From Methylobacterium sp. Leaf123 (GTDB lineage Bacteria; Pseudomonadota; Alphaproteobacteria; Rhizobiales; Beijerinckiaceae), in the NCBI RefSeq assembly GCF_001423405.1, contig NZ_LMNS01000002.1, forward strand, positions 1 through 64,000: a stretch of 64,000 bases of DNA, read 5' to 3'. The position numbers and the translations under genes are program-made. The notes beneath the pieces were generated by a model that ran no database searches, was not told where the DNA came from, and worked only from the letters and a program-made list of their open reading frames with translations. Within the stretch, counting starts at the first letter, position 1, and every line of letters begins with the position of its first letter. Below are positions 28,533-38,773 of the stretch, piece after piece.

Positions 28533-29513
28533 ATGACGGAATCGCCCTCGACCACCCGCCGCGGCATCGCCCGCCGTCCGCTCCTCGGCCTCGCCCTGCT
28601 CGGCGCCCTCGCCTCCAGGGCGCGGGCCGCCGACGATCTCTCGGCGGTGCTCGATCCCTCGGCCCGCCCGGAAACGCTCTATGACGAGGGCGAATGGTGC
28701 GAGGGGCCGGTCTGGGCGCCCTCCCTCGGCGGCCTGATCTTCAGCGATGTGCGCCGCAACCGGATGATGCTGATCCGCGAGGGTGGTGGCGCGGAAGTGT
28801 TTCGCGAGCCCTCCAACAACGCCAACGGCAATGCCGTCGATGGGCAGGGCCGGCTCATCACCTGCGAGCACCGCACCTCCCGCATCGTGCGGCGGGAGAC
28901 CGACGGCGCCATCACCGTACTGGCCGACCGCTACGAGGGCGGGCGGCTCAACGCGCCCAACGACGTCGTGGTCGCCCGCGACAGCGCGATCTGGTTCACC
29001 GACCCGACATTCGGGATCGATCAGCCCAAGGAGGGCAAGCCCCGCGCCTCCGAGCAGAACGGGCGCTACGTCTTCCGCCTCGCCCCCGACGGAACCCTCG
29101 CGGTCGCGAGCGCGAGCTTCGTGCAGCCGAACGGCCTCGCCTTCTCGCCCGACGAGCGGATTCTCTACGTCTGCGAGTCCGGTGAGACGGCGGCGAGCGA
29201 GATCCGCGCCTTCGATGTCGCGGACGGAAAGCTCTCCAACGAGCGCGTCTTCGCCCGCGTGGCGAAGGGCGTCCCGGACGGGGTGAAGGTCGATACCGAC
29301 GGCCGGGTCTATGCCGGCACCGGCGACGGCGTGCGGATCTGGTCGGCCGATGGCCGTCCGGTCGGGCATATCCCAACCGAGGGCCCCTGCGCCAACCTCG
29401 CCTTCGGCGGGCCGGACGGGCGGCGGCTGTTCCTCTGCGCCGGCAAGCGCGTGCTCGCCGTCGAGACCAAGCTGCGCGGTGCCGCGATCGCTTCCGAGGG
29501 GAGCCGCCCATGA
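28533..29513 (+). CDS. SMP-30/gluconolactonase-like exported protein
   Basis: A 326-residue six-blade beta-propeller of the SMP-30/LRE family, which hydrolyses sugar lactones in known members. The N-terminus with RRGIARRPLLGLALLGALAS looks like a Tat-type signal, so the protein is probably periplasmic. Family motifs: EGPVWAPSLGGLIFSDV, the metal-site RLNAPNDVVVARDSAIWFTD, QPNGLAFSPDERILYVCES and PDGVKVDTDGRVYAG. The stop overlaps the start of the next propeller gene by four bases (ATGA). Confidence 0.88.
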   Translation: MTESPSTTRRGIARRPLLGLALLGALASRARAADDLSAVLDPSARPETLYDEGEWCEGPVWAPSLGGLIFSDVRRNRMMLIREGGGAEVFREPSNNANGNAVDGQGRLITCEHRTSRIVRRETDGAITVLADRYEGGRLNAPNDVVVARDSAIWFTDPTFGIDQPKEGKPRASEQNGRYVFRLAPDGTLAVASASFVQPNGLAFSPDERILYVCESGETAASEIRAFDVADGKLSNERVFARVAKGVPDGVKVDTDGRVYAGTGDGVRIWSADGRPVGHIPTEGPCANLAFGGPDGRRLFLCAGKRVLAVETKLRGAAIASEGSRP

Positions 29514-30676
29514 CGATCCGCCTCGCGCGCCGCACGCTGCTCGCCGGCACCGCGGCCCTCGCCGCCGGACCGACGATGGCGGCGCGGCCGGCCCAGGCTC
29601 AAGCGGCGACCACGCCGGTCGGTGCCCTGGATCTCGTCGTCGCCGCGCGAGCGCCGACGACGCCGACCGGGCTGACGCTCTCCGCCGACGGCCGGATGTT
29701 CCTGTTCATGCCCCGCTTCGACGCGAAGACGGTGTTCACCGCGGGCGAGGTGTTTCCGGACGGGCGGGTCGTGCCCTATCCGAGCGCGGCGGCGAACCGG
29801 CCCGACCCGGCGCGGCCGGCCGAGACGCTGTTCCACGTCCCCAACGGCGTGTTCGATGCGCAGAACCGCCTCTGGCTGCTCGATGCCGGGCTGATGGCCT
29901 CGTCGGGTGAGCCGGTGCCGGAGGCGGCCAAGCTCGTCTGCATCGATCCGGCGACGAACGCGATCGTCCGCACGATCCCGCTGCAATCGATCGTGACGAA
30001 GACCTCCTCGCTCAACGATCTGCGCATCGATGTGAGGCCGGGGCGCGAGGCCGCCTACATCACCGACCAGGGCCAGACCGGCGCGGGCGCATTGATCGCC
30101 GTCGATCTCGCGAGCGGCCACGCGGTGCGGCGGCTCGCGGAGCATGCCAGCACGCAATCGGTGCCCGGCATCCTCAAGATCGTCGAGGGCCGGGTGCTGT
30201 TGAAGCGGGAGGCCAACGGCACGACGAGCCCGATCAAGGGCGGCGCCAACGGCCTCGCCTTGAGCCCGGATGGTGCGCGCCTCTACTACACGCCGCTGAT
30301 GAGCCGGCGCCTCTACGCGGTCGAGACCGCCGTCCTGCTCGATGCGGGAAAGGACGACGCGGCGGTCGCGGAAACGGTGACGGATCTCGGCGAGAAGGGC
30401 CTGACCGGCGGGCTCGCCGCCGATTCGCGCGACCGGATCTATCTCAGCCTGCAGGAATTCAACGGCATCGGTCGGCGCGACCCGGACGGGCGGATCGAGG
30501 TCATCGCCACCGATCCGCGCCTGATCTGGCCGGACACGTTCTGGATCACGGCGGACGGCTGGCTCTACCTGTCCTCCGCCCAGGCCAACCGTCGCCCGGA
30601 GCACAACGGCGGCACCGACCGGCAGGAGCCGCCCTACGCGATCTTCCGCATGCGGATCGATGCCGGGCCGGCGTGA
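29510..30676 (+). CDS. Major royal jelly/yellow-like exported protein
   Basis: A 388-residue protein of the MRJP/yellow (L-dopachrome tautomerase-related) propeller family. It has a Tat-like signal (LARRTLLAGTAALAAGPT), then TPTGLTLSADGRMFLFMPRF, NLW-type DAQNRLWLLDAGL, LNDLRIDVRPGREAAYITD, ANGLALSPDGARLYYTPLMS and DTFWITADGWLYL. Its activity in bacteria is unknown. It is translationally coupled to the SMP-30-like gene, so the two probably act on the same compound in the periplasm. Confidence 0.85.
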   Translation: MTIRLARRTLLAGTAALAAGPTMAARPAQAQAATTPVGALDLVVAARAPTTPTGLTLSADGRMFLFMPRFDAKTVFTAGEVFPDGRVVPYPSAAANRPDPARPAETLFHVPNGVFDAQNRLWLLDAGLMASSGEPVPEAAKLVCIDPATNAIVRTIPLQSIVTKTSSLNDLRIDVRPGREAAYITDQGQTGAGALIAVDLASGHAVRRLAEHASTQSVPGILKIVEGRVLLKREANGTTSPIKGGANGLALSPDGARLYYTPLMSRRLYAVETAVLLDAGKDDAAVAETVTDLGEKGLTGGLAADSRDRIYLSLQEFNGIGRRDPDGRIEVIATDPRLIWPDTFWITADGWLYLSSAQANRRPEHNGGTDRQEPPYAIFRMRIDAGPA

Positions 30677-30710
30677 GGTGGTTTGAGAATACGTCGATCC
30701 TAACCCCGGC

Positions 30711-30819
30711 CTCATCCTGAGGTGCCCGCATCAGCGGGCCTCGAAGGATCTTCCAGATCCCGCGCGATCCCTGGAACACCCTTCGAGGCCTCCGCTTCGC
30801 GCAAGCACCTCAGGATGAG
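30711..30819. repeat. 109-bp inverted-repeat element, copy 1
   Basis: The ends are perfect 15-base inverted repeats (CTCATCCTGAGGTGC at 30711-30725 and its complement at 30805-30819). An inner pair, GGCCTCGAAGG and CCTTCGAGGCC, extends the palindrome. A second copy with about seven mismatches lies at 42498-42606. Both copies sit between the 3' ends of convergent genes, here the MRJP-like gene and the yqeY-like gene, and could act as two-way terminators. The rest of 30677-30871 holds no gene. Confidence 0.9.
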
Positions 30820-30871
30820 GATGCGGGTTGGAGAACGCGGCCGGAATGGCCACGTCCAACGACGAAAAGAA

Positions 30872-31330
30872 TCACTTCCCCGCCAGGGCGTCCTTCACCA
30901 GCGCGCTCGCACGGCCGAAATCCATGCGGCCGGTATACTTGCCTTTCAGCGCGGCGATCACCTTGCCCATGTCCTTCGGGCTCTCGGCCCCGGTCTCGGC
31001 GATCGCGTCGGCGATGGCCGTGCGGGTCTCGGCCTCGTCCAGCTGCTGCGGCAGGAAGGTCTGGATGATCTCGGCCTCGGCGCGCTCGCTCTCGGCGAGT
31101 TCGGGCCGGCCGCCCTGCTCGTAGACGCCCGCGGCTTCCTGGCGCTGCTTGATCATCTTCTGGAGGAGGGCGAGGATGTCGTCCTCGCTGGTCTCGCCCT
31201 TGCCCTCGCCGCGCGCGGCGATGTCGCGGTCCTTGAGCGCCGCCTGAATCATGCGCACGGTCGAGAGCTTCTGCTTCTCGCCGGCCTTCATGGCCGCTTT
31301 CATTTCGGCGGTGATGCGCTCGCGCAGCAT
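30872..31330 (-). CDS. GatB/YqeY domain protein
   Basis: A 152-residue YqeY-type protein that resembles the tail domain of GatB: MLRERITAEMKAAMKAGEKQ, LSTVRMIQAALKDRDIA, EAEIIQTFLPQQLDEAE and DMGKVIAALKGKYTGRMDF. Role not established; tRNA binding or amidotransferase help has been proposed. The ATG at 31330 is the family start. It is divergent from carA, as in many rhizobia. Confidence 0.9.
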   Translation of the reverse strand: MLRERITAEMKAAMKAGEKQKLSTVRMIQAALKDRDIAARGEGKGETSEDDILALLQKMIKQRQEAAGVYEQGGRPELAESERAEAEIIQTFLPQQLDEAETRTAIADAIAETGAESPKDMGKVIAALKGKYTGRMDFGRASALVKDALAGK

Positions 31331-31520
31331 GATGAGATGACTCCTGTCGGGTGTTTCGATGTGGACGTCTGATCCGTCCAGGGCATTGCGCACGGCTGTT
31401 TCCGCGCCCAGATTGACCCAGGCGCGGCCGGCTCGCTATGAGCCCCGCAGAGATATCGCCTTGCCCCGCGGCCCGAATGAGCGGCCGCGCGAGGCGGCGG
31501 ACATAAGCCGGATCGGACCC

Positions 31521-32771
31521 ATGCTGCAAGACGAACCCGCGACCCTGCGTGCCGATCCCGCGCGCACGCCCCCGGAACCCAAGGCGCCCGAGCCCTGGAG
31601 CGAGCCGCTTGTGACGGCCCTGCTGGTGCTGGCGGACGGCACCGTGCTCGAAGGCTTCGGCATCGGCCAGACCGGTGCGGCCGACGGCGAGGTCTGCTTC
31701 AACACGGCGATGACGGGCTATCAGGAGATCCTGACCGACCCGTCCTATGCCGGGCAGATCGTCACCTTCACCTTCCCGCATATCGGCAATGTCGGCACCA
31801 ACGACGAGGACCTGGAAAGCCTCGAGGCGGCGCCGGCCTCCGGCGTGCGCGGCGCGGTGATCGCCTCGGCGGTCACCAAGCCCTCGAACTGGCGCTCGTC
31901 CTCGCATCTCGACGGCTGGCTCAAGGCCCGCGGCATCGTCGGCATCACCGGGATCGACACGCGGGCGCTGACCGCGCTGATCCGCGACCGCGGCATGCCC
32001 AACGCCGTGATCGCCAACGATCCCGAAGGCCAGTTCGACCGCGAGGCGCTGAAGGCCCGCGCGGCCGCGCTCGCGCCGATGGAGGGCCTCGACCTCGTGC
32101 CGCCGGTGACTTCGCGCGAGACCTCGGCCTGGACCGAGACCGTCTGGGCGGTGAAGGGCGGCTACGGCACGCGCGCACCGGGCCAGGGCCTCAAGGTCGT
32201 GGCCATCGATTACGGCGTGAAGCGCAACATCCTGCGCCTGCTGGCGGAAGCCGGCTGCGACGTCACCGTGGTGCCTGCCACGACCAAGGCGGAGGACATC
32301 ATGGCGCTGAAGCCGGATGGCGTGTTCCTCTCCAACGGCCCCGGCGACCCGGCCGCGACCGGCGAATATGCCGTGCCGGTGATCCGCAAGCTGCTCGACG
32401 CGCGGGTGCCGACCTTCGGCATCTGCCTCGGCCACCAGCTCATGGGCCTCGCCCTCGGCGGGCGCACGGTGAAGATGGGCCAGGGCCATCACGGCGCGAA
32501 CCATCCGGTGAAGGACCACACCACCGGCAAGGTCGAGATCGTCTCGATGAACCACGGCTTCGCGGTCGATCCCAAGAGCCTGCCCGAGACCGCGGTCGAG
32601 ACCCACGTCTCGCTGTTCGACGGCTCGAATTGCGGCCTCTCGCTCACCGACCGCCCGGCCTTCTCGGTGCAGCACCATCCGGAGGCCTCTCCGGGCCCCC
32701 GTGACAGCCACTACCTGTTCGAGCGCTTCGTGAAGCTGATGCGCGAGAACCGGCCCGAGACGGCCGTCTGA
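31521..32771 (+). CDS. carA: Carbamoyl-phosphate synthase small subunit
   Basis: A 416-residue glutaminase subunit that feeds ammonia to CarB for arginine and pyrimidine synthesis. The N-terminal domain has GEVCFNTAMTGYQEILTDPS; the class I amidotransferase domain has the nucleophile Cys302 in FGICLGHQLMGLALGG and the HHPEASPGP His/Glu pair. About 30 residues rich in Pro and Glu precede the conserved start. carB is not in the window. Confidence 0.96.
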   Translation: MLQDEPATLRADPARTPPEPKAPEPWSEPLVTALLVLADGTVLEGFGIGQTGAADGEVCFNTAMTGYQEILTDPSYAGQIVTFTFPHIGNVGTNDEDLESLEAAPASGVRGAVIASAVTKPSNWRSSSHLDGWLKARGIVGITGIDTRALTALIRDRGMPNAVIANDPEGQFDREALKARAAALAPMEGLDLVPPVTSRETSAWTETVWAVKGGYGTRAPGQGLKVVAIDYGVKRNILRLLAEAGCDVTVVPATTKAEDIMALKPDGVFLSNGPGDPAATGEYAVPVIRKLLDARVPTFGICLGHQLMGLALGGRTVKMGQGHHGANHPVKDHTTGKVEIVSMNHGFAVDPKSLPETAVETHVSLFDGSNCGLSLTDRPAFSVQHHPEASPGPRDSHYLFERFVKLMRENRPETAV

Positions 32772-32800
32772 GGCCAAAGAGAGCCCCTTGTGACTCTCGT

Positions 32801-32828
32801 GGGACGGCGGCCCAAACGCCGCCGTCCC
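32801..32828 (+). terminator. Hairpin after carA
   Basis: An 11-base-pair GC stem, GGGACGGCGGC at 32801-32811 with its complement at 32818-32828 and a six-base loop. No T tract follows directly, so termination strength is uncertain. It starts about 30 bases after the carA stop. Confidence 0.55.
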
Positions 32829-32921
32829 CGCGTCACAAAAAACTCCACCTTGCCCCCCATCTCCTGACCCGTGGCCGGATCGCACAAGAATCAGCGGCCG
32901 GATCGTTTGGGGGCTTGCCGC

Positions 32922-33296
32922 ATGACGCTCGACGACGCGCGCGACGACTTCTCGCGCCTGCATCGCCTGTTCACCTTCCACCTCGGCGTGGCGGTCGGGC
33001 TGGCTTGGCTGACGACACTCTACGCGGCCGTCTCCGCGCCGTGGGTGCGCAACATCCGCGCGCTGATCGACCCGACCGATCCGATGCGGATCGAGAGCAC
33101 GCTCTCCTACCTGTTCGTGATGCCGGCCGTCCTGACGCTGGCCTGGGCGTCGGCCTATTTCGGCCGCGAGACCATGCGCCGGTTCCAGACCCTGCCGAAC
33201 CAGACCCTCGAATTCGCTGCTGCGGCGATGGTGGCCTTCGGCGTGTTCTACCTGTCGATCGACCGGGCCGTCGCTGTCATCGGCGCCGGGTTCTGA
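32922..33296 (+). CDS. Small membrane protein, unknown function
   Basis: A 124-residue protein with three hydrophobic stretches (GVAVGLAWLTTLYAAVSA, LFVMPAVLTLAWASAYFG, LEFAAAAMVAFGVFYLSI). No family recognised. The ATG at 32922 follows a GGGGGC stretch; a longer frame begins at 32871. It meets the heparinase-like gene tail to tail with a 40-base gap. Confidence 0.6.
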   Translation: MTLDDARDDFSRLHRLFTFHLGVAVGLAWLTTLYAAVSAPWVRNIRALIDPTDPMRIESTLSYLFVMPAVLTLAWASAYFGRETMRRFQTLPNQTLEFAAAAMVAFGVFYLSIDRAVAVIGAGF

Positions 33297-33336
33297 ACCT
33301 CGGCAACTCCCGAGTGCCGGCGCTTCCCGCCGGCGC

Positions 33337-35997
33337 TTACGCTTCCACCCATTGCCGCACCGCGCCGTCGGCGAGCAACCGCATCAGCCGCTGCTCGGCT
33401 TCCGCATCCGTGGCGATGACGACACCGCCGCAGACCGTGTCGCGGCCGGTGAACGCGTAGCGCAGCACCGGCGCCGGCCTCAGCCCGCCCGATCCCGTCG
33501 CGCAAAACCCCTGCATCGCGTGCGGCCGGTCGCTGCGGCCGATGGCGACCTCCAAGCCGGCCGCCTGCCCCCTCAGCGGAATCGCGAAGAATTCGAGCCG
33601 CCGCCCCTCCTGCTGGGCGAGCGCCCGACGGGGGCTGGACAGCGCGACGAGAGTGTCGGGGGGCAGATGCAACAGCCCCTCGAACGACAGCGACGGACCC
33701 ACCCGCGCAAATCGGTCGATCACCGCCATCCCGCTGAGATCGTCGAGCACGAGGAACAGGCGCGCATGGGCGTAGTCGGGCCCGTGCACGGTGGTGGCGA
33801 GCGTCAGGGCCTGAGCCCCATCGAGCGTGAGACGGGCGGTCAGCGTCGCCGAACCGGCGACCGGCTCGCACCCATCGGGGATGGCGACGTTGTGGGCACG
33901 GGGCGAAAGCAGGTAGTGGCGCGCCGGGCCGACCTCGACCCCCTCGGCGCCGCCGCCCTCGACGATCCAGCGCCGCGAGCCGGTGGCGAAGGTGAAGGAG
34001 GTGCAGTCGCGATGCCCGTGCGGTGATTGCGCGGCATGGGTGAGGGCGAAATGACCCCAGCCCTGCTCCATCCCGTCGTGGCGGAGCGCCAGCATGCTGG
34101 CGGTGCGACCCTCGGGAACGGGGGTCGCGTCACGCTCGGCGACGAGGTCGTAGCCTTGAGAAGGCCCCCGCGCGGAGAGCCGGGCGATCCAGGCGGCATG
34201 GTCGAGGCCCGCGGGCGCGTCGCCGAAGGGCGGCAGCCGCCCGCCGCGATCGATCAGCCCGGCAAGACCCGGCAAAGCCGCCTCGACGCGGCGGCGGATC
34301 GTCGGGCCGGGCTCGGTCTCGCCGAGCGCGTCGGCGATCGCCTGTCCGTGGCTCAGGAGATCGAGACGCCGCACCGGGGCCGCATCGGTGAATTCGCCGG
34401 CCTCCGACAACAACGCATCGAAGCCATGGGTGAGGCTGTCGCGCGCCAGGGAATTCCAGTGCGGGGCGAAGGCGAAGCCGAGCAGCGCCCGCGCCACGGC
34501 AAGGAGGGCCGCCGCTGCCTGGATGCCGTGCAGAGCCCGCGCCAGAGTGTTCTGCCCGACGATCTCGGCGAGCGCGAAGCCCTGCCGGGCGGCCTCTGCG
34601 GCAATTTCGGTTCGGGTCGGCTCGTCGCCGCCCGCGAGCAGGCCCGCCAGCACGTCGCCGCGGGGCGCCAAAGCCGCCGGGTGCAGGCTCAGGCCGTCCG
34701 CCGGCTGTCCCCACGGATTCGCCCGCGACCACGCGGCGGCGATCGTCCGGGCGCGGGCCGCGCCGTCCGGAAGGCTTGCGAGCGGCAGCAGCCATGCCAG
34801 CGATTGATAGGCGAGGCGCCACGCCACGGAGCGGAACGGGTCCTCGCGCCAGTCCGGCGCGTCCGGCAACGTCCAATCGGGCAGGCCGGCCAGAGCCAGG
34901 ACGACGCTCTCCCCCTCGATCCGCGCCGTCCGATCCGGCCCACTGCGCCGCTCGCGGGCCTGGGCGAGGATCGGTGCAGCGCCCGTATCGGAGCCCGCCC
35001 GCCAGGACACCGGCACGCCTTCGGGCAGGCCGAGCCGGTCGGCGAGGCGGGCGAGGAAGGCCGGGGCATCGAGGACGTCGTCGTCGCAGAGGCTTTCGAG
35101 GCGGAAATCGTCTTCGAGCGCAAGTTCGGGCAGGCCGATCAGCTCGATCTCCGAGGCTTTTGGCGCATCCTCCCACACGCCGAAATCGAGGGCGACCGCG
35201 GCGGCGCCGGGCGGCGGGCGTAAGGTCAGGGTGAAGCGGCGGGCCTGCGGCTGGGCCGAGAGGTTGATGACCGCACCGAGGCCCGGCACGGAGACGGCGT
35301 TGGCGTAGGGCGGCGCGATCTCCGCGCCTGCCGCGTCCCGGTAGACGAGCCGCACCCGCGCGGCGTGCTCGTCGGCTCGCGCGGCGTAGATCTGGCCGCG
35401 CAGCACCAGGGCGACCTCCTCGGCCAGCGCGTAGTCGAAATGCAGCCCCTCGCCGGATAGCGGACGCCGACGCGGCGCCGGTGCCGGGTCGGCCTCGCCA
35501 ACGCGCAGCACAGGGTCGGCCACGGTGACGTCGCGGGTGTTGCGCCAGGAGCGCAGGGTGACGCTGACGCCGCTCGCCTGATCGGGCACGCGGAAGGCGA
35601 TGCGGAACGGCTCCGCACCGAGAAGCGCCGGCCCCGGAATCCAGGCGACATGCGGATCGAGCAGGCTGCGAGCCAGCCCCGGCACGTGGTCGAGATCGAG
35701 GCTGGAACCGTCCGCCGCCAGGAAGTCGAACCCGGCCACGGCGGCATCGACGGCCAGGGCCGCCGCCTCGTCCGCATCGAAGGCGAGCCCGAATCGCAGG
35801 CAGGCCCAGCTGCCGGGCGTCAGGTCGGCAAAGCTCAAGCCCACCCGCGCGAAGCGGTTGTTGGGCGCGATGCGGTGCAGCCCCTCGCGCCCGCCCGGCC
35901 CGGCGCCCCCGGCATAGCGTGACGCGGCCGGCAGCCGGGACGCTGCGCCCTCGCCGTCGGAGACGGCCGCAGCGGCCCGCTCATCGATCTGGTCCAT
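33337..35997 (-). CDS. Heparinase II/III-like protein
   Basis: An 886-residue protein. Residues about 1-290 form a variable, beta-rich domain of unknown role. The centre (about 330-560) is helical and resembles the alginate-lyase-like toroid. The C-terminal part has the heparinase II/III signature [20 protein letters not shown] followed by VEGGGAEG, where the usual form is HGHAD...P-G. Relatives cleave uronate-containing polysaccharides or sit in surface polysaccharide loci. No signal peptide is visible, so it may act in the cytoplasm or be secreted another way. It is divergent from the flgB operon. Confidence 0.82.
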   Translation of the reverse strand: MDQIDERAAAAVSDGEGAASRLPAASRYAGGAGPGGREGLHRIAPNNRFARVGLSFADLTPGSWACLRFGLAFDADEAAALAVDAAVAGFDFLAADGSSLDLDHVPGLARSLLDPHVAWIPGPALLGAEPFRIAFRVPDQASGVSVTLRSWRNTRDVTVADPVLRVGEADPAPAPRRRPLSGEGLHFDYALAEEVALVLRGQIYAARADEHAARVRLVYRDAAGAEIAPPYANAVSVPGLGAVINLSAQPQARRFTLTLRPPPGAAAVALDFGVWEDAPKASEIELIGLPELALEDDFRLESLCDDDVLDAPAFLARLADRLGLPEGVPVSWRAGSDTGAAPILAQARERRSGPDRTARIEGESVVLALAGLPDWTLPDAPDWREDPFRSVAWRLAYQSLAWLLPLASLPDGAARARTIAAAWSRANPWGQPADGLSLHPAALAPRGDVLAGLLAGGDEPTRTEIAAEAARQGFALAEIVGQNTLARALHGIQAAAALLAVARALLGFAFAPHWNSLARDSLTHGFDALLSEAGEFTDAAPVRRLDLLSHGQAIADALGETEPGPTIRRRVEAALPGLAGLIDRGGRLPPFGDAPAGLDHAAWIARLSARGPSQGYDLVAERDATPVPEGRTASMLALRHDGMEQGWGHFALTHAAQSPHGHRDCTSFTFATGSRRWIVEGGGAEGVEVGPARHYLLSPRAHNVAIPDGCEPVAGSATLTARLTLDGAQALTLATTVHGPDYAHARLFLVLDDLSGMAVIDRFARVGPSLSFEGLLHLPPDTLVALSSPRRALAQQEGRRLEFFAIPLRGQAAGLEVAIGRSDRPHAMQGFCATGSGGLRPAPVLRYAFTGRDTVCGGVVIATDAEAEQRLMRLLADGAVRQWVEA

Positions 35998-36154
35998 CCC
36001 CCGCAGGCGCTACCTCGGGGAACGGCCGTGTCAAGGCGCGAGCCAGCCTCGTGCAAGATTGCCTACCTAAACCTCCCACCAGACGCAGGCTTCACCATCC
36101 GGGTGCACCCGCGTCCCGCGCTTCTTGAGGAGCCCTTGAAATGGGGGCGTTGCC

Positions 36155-36544
36155 ATGACGACGGGCGTCTACCTGTTCGACCTCGCCTCGCAGCACGCGC
36201 GTTTCCTCGCGACGCGGCAGGCCACCATTGCCGGGAACGTCGCGAACGCGAACACCCCCGGCTACAAGGCGCGGGACGTGATGCCGTTCGCCCAGGTTCT
36301 GGCCAAGACGGGGCTCGACATGGCCTCGACCGCCACGAGCCACCTGGCAACGCCAGGCACCGGCATCCCCGTGCGCGAGGCCAAGCCCTCCGAGACCTGG
36401 GAAGTGCTGCAATCGTCGAGCGCGGTGAGCCTGGAGCAGGAGATGCTCAAGGCGAGCGACGTCTCGCGCCAGCACAACCTCGACACGGCGGTGGTGAAGT
36501 CGTTCCACCGCATGCTGATGGCCGCCGTGCGGAGCGGATCATGA
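36155..36544 (+). CDS. flgB: Flagellar rod protein FlgB
   Basis: A 129-residue proximal rod subunit. The N-terminal rod signature is [20 protein letters not shown], followed by TPGYKARDV; the C-terminus has [19 protein letters not shown]. First gene of a ten-gene run. The stop overlaps the flgC ATG by four bases. The 157-base gap upstream (35998-36154) should hold the operon promoter; I could not name its boxes. Confidence 0.95.
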   Translation: MTTGVYLFDLASQHARFLATRQATIAGNVANANTPGYKARDVMPFAQVLAKTGLDMASTATSHLATPGTGIPVREAKPSETWEVLQSSSAVSLEQEMLKASDVSRQHNLDTAVVKSFHRMLMAAVRSGS

Positions 36545-36957
36545 TCGACCCCCTGCTCTCCGCCTCGCGGCTCGCCAGCGCCGGCCTCGAAGCGCAATCG
36601 CTGCGCATGCGGGTAGTCTCCGAGAACCTCGCCAACGCGCAATCGACCGGCGCGACGCCCGGCGCCGACCCCTATGCCCGCAAGACGGTGACGTTCCGGG
36701 CCGAACTCGACCGGGCGGCGGGCGCGGCCTCAGTGCGCCTGCGCGAGATCGGCACCGACAACGCGCCGTTCCGCACCGAGCACGACCCCGCCAACCCGGC
36801 GGCCGACGCGAACGGCAACGTCAAGCTGCCCAACGTGAACATGCTCGTCGAGATGGCCGACATGCGCGAGGCCAACCGCTCCTACGAGGCGAACCTCCAG
36901 GTCATCAAACAGGCCCGGGCCATGGTCGCCAGCGTCATCGATCTCCTGAAGTCCTGA
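36541..36957 (+). CDS. flgC: Flagellar rod protein FlgC
   Basis: A 138-residue rod subunit with [20 protein letters not shown] near the N-terminus and the C-terminal [20 protein letters not shown] characteristic of FlgC. It overlaps flgB by four bases and is followed by fliE after 13 bases. Confidence 0.96.
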   Translation: MIDPLLSASRLASAGLEAQSLRMRVVSENLANAQSTGATPGADPYARKTVTFRAELDRAAGAASVRLREIGTDNAPFRTEHDPANPAADANGNVKLPNVNMLVEMADMREANRSYEANLQVIKQARAMVASVIDLLKS

Positions 36958-36970
36958 AGAGCCGTCCGCG

Positions 36971-37324
36971 ATGATCGAAGCCCTCAACTCGCTCGCCGCC
37001 TTCGACAAGGTCGCCGGCACCTCCTTCGCCGGGGCCGCGCCGACCCAGAAGGCCGTGTTCAGCCCGGCCGCAATCTCCGGCATCGCCGGGACCGCGCCGA
37101 CGGCGCCCACCGATTTCGGTGAGGTGATGGCCCAGGTCGCGTCCAGCGCCCGCGACGCGCTGCGTACGGGCGAGGCCACGGCGATCTCCGGCATCCAGGG
37201 CAAGGCCACTGCCCAGCAGGTGGTCGAGGCGGTGATGTCCGCCGAGCAGAGCCTCCAGACCGTGGTGGCGATCCGCGACAAGGTGGTCGCCGCCTACCTC
37301 GAACTCAGCCGCATGCCGATCTGA
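36971..37324 (+). CDS. fliE: Flagellar MS-ring/rod adaptor FliE
   Basis: A 117-residue protein joining the MS ring to the rod. The conserved C-terminal half has [40 protein letters not shown] and the ending [16 protein letters not shown]. The N-terminal part is variable. Confidence 0.95.
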   Translation: MIEALNSLAAFDKVAGTSFAGAAPTQKAVFSPAAISGIAGTAPTAPTDFGEVMAQVASSARDALRTGEATAISGIQGKATAQQVVEAVMSAEQSLQTVVAIRDKVVAAYLELSRMPI

Positions 37325-37412
37325 TCGGCCGAGCCGCTTCCGTTTCAACGCGCTCTCCCGCCGAACCGGCATCCCCGACGGCGGAGCGCGCTAGCCCGAA
37401 GGATCCCTCGCC

Positions 37413-38201
37413 ATGCGCGCGCTCGCCATCGCCGCCACGGGCATGTCCGCCCAGCAGCTCAACCTCGAAGTCATCGCCAACAACATCGCCAACCTGAACA
37501 CCACCGGGTTCAAGGGCGCGCGGGCCGAGTTCACCGATCTGCTTTACCAAGCCGAGCGGCAGCAGGGCGTGCCGAACCAAGCGGGCCAGGAGGCGGTGCC
37601 GGAGGGCGCGATGCTGGGCCTCGGCGTCCGCGCCGCGGCGATCCGCAACCTGCACCGGCAGGGGTCGCTCGCCAATACCGGCAACCAGCTCGATCTGGCG
37701 GTGAACGGGCGCGGCTACTTCCAGATCACCAGCCCGGCGGGCGAGATCAACTACACCCGCGCCGGCTCGTTCAACAAGAACAACGCCGGCCAGCTCGTGA
37801 CCATGGAAGGCTACGCCGTCGATCCGGCGATCCTGATCCCGCAGAACACCGCGCAGGTGACGATCAACGAATCCGGTCAGGTCTTCGCCAAGATCGATGG
37901 GCAGGTCGCGCTGCAGAATGTCGGCCAGTTGACGCTCGCCAACTTCGCCAATGATTCCGGCCTCGAACCGCTCGGTAACGGCCTCTATCGCGAGACCCCG
38001 GCCTCCGGCGCACCCGTGGTCGGCAATCCCGGCGACGTGAGCTACGGCAAGCTGCAGCAGGGCTATCTCGAAGGGTCGAACGTCGATCCGGTGAAGGAGA
38101 TCACCAGCCTCATCACGGCCCAGCGCGCCTTCGAAATGAACTCGAAGGTGATCCAGGCCGCCGACGAGATGGCCGGAACGGTCTCCAAGGGCATCCGCTG
38201 A
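37413..38201 (+). CDS. flgG: Flagellar distal rod protein FlgG
   Basis: A 262-residue distal rod subunit. N-terminal [20 protein letters not shown] and [17 protein letters not shown]; middle [21 protein letters not shown]-terminal [20 protein letters not shown] and [16 protein letters not shown]. Length and motifs match the family. The companion flgF is not in the window. Confidence 0.97.
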   Translation: MRALAIAATGMSAQQLNLEVIANNIANLNTTGFKGARAEFTDLLYQAERQQGVPNQAGQEAVPEGAMLGLGVRAAAIRNLHRQGSLANTGNQLDLAVNGRGYFQITSPAGEINYTRAGSFNKNNAGQLVTMEGYAVDPAILIPQNTAQVTINESGQVFAKIDGQVALQNVGQLTLANFANDSGLEPLGNGLYRETPASGAPVVGNPGDVSYGKLQQGYLEGSNVDPVKEITSLITAQRAFEMNSKVIQAADEMAGTVSKGIR

Positions 38202-38278
38202 CACGCGCGGTGTCCGCGTCCGCGTCCCTTCGCGCATCCCCTTGCGCGTCTTCCCCTCCCCCTTCGGCGCGAGCCCCC

Positions 38279-38773
38279 ATGCCCCGCAAGACCCTCGTCC
38301 GCGGCCTCGTGCTGGCCGTTCTCGCGGCCGGTTCGGCGCAACCCATCGCTCCGGCGCAGGCCGTCGAGGGTATGGCGAATGCCGAACTCATGCTGCCGGT
38401 GCCGACCGTCACGATCTATCCCGGCGACACGATCAAGGAATCGATGCTGCGGATGCAGGGCTATCCCGCGACCTACCGGGCGCGCACGGCCGTCATCGAT
38501 GCCTCCGCCGCGATCGCCGGCCGGGTCGCGCGGCGGATGCTGCTGCCGGGTGAGCCGGTGCCGGTCAACGCCGTAGACGATCCCCGCCTCGTGAGCCGGG
38601 GTGCGCCGACGCAGATGATCTTCGAGGAGAACGGCCTCGTCATCACCGCGGTCGGGGCGCCGCTGCAGAACGGCGGCCTCGGCGAGACGATCCGCGTGCG
38701 CAACACCGACACCAACCGCATCATCCTCGGCACGGTGATGGCCGACGGCCGCATCCGGATCGGCGCACAATGA
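38279..38773 (+). CDS. flgA: P-ring assembly chaperone FlgA
   Basis: A 164-residue periplasmic chaperone for FlgI. It has a signal peptide (LVRGLVLAVLAAGSAQPIAPAQA), then VTIYPGDTIKESMLRM, VARRMLLPGEPVPVNAVDDP and GETIRVRNTDTNRIILGTV of the SAF/FlgA domain. Short, as in other Hyphomicrobiales. It overlaps flgI by four bases. Confidence 0.92.
   Translation: MPRKTLVRGLVLAVLAAGSAQPIAPAQAVEGMANAELMLPVPTVTIYPGDTIKESMLRMQGYPATYRARTAVIDASAAIAGRVARRMLLPGEPVPVNAVDDPRLVSRGAPTQMIFEENGLVITAVGAPLQNGGLGETIRVRNTDTNRIILGTVMADGRIRIGAQ

Noticed and set aside
30810..32981. Minus-strand open frame of 723 codons opposite carA
   Set aside because: carA on the plus strand is certain; part of the frame also spans the repeat and yqeY in the wrong frame.
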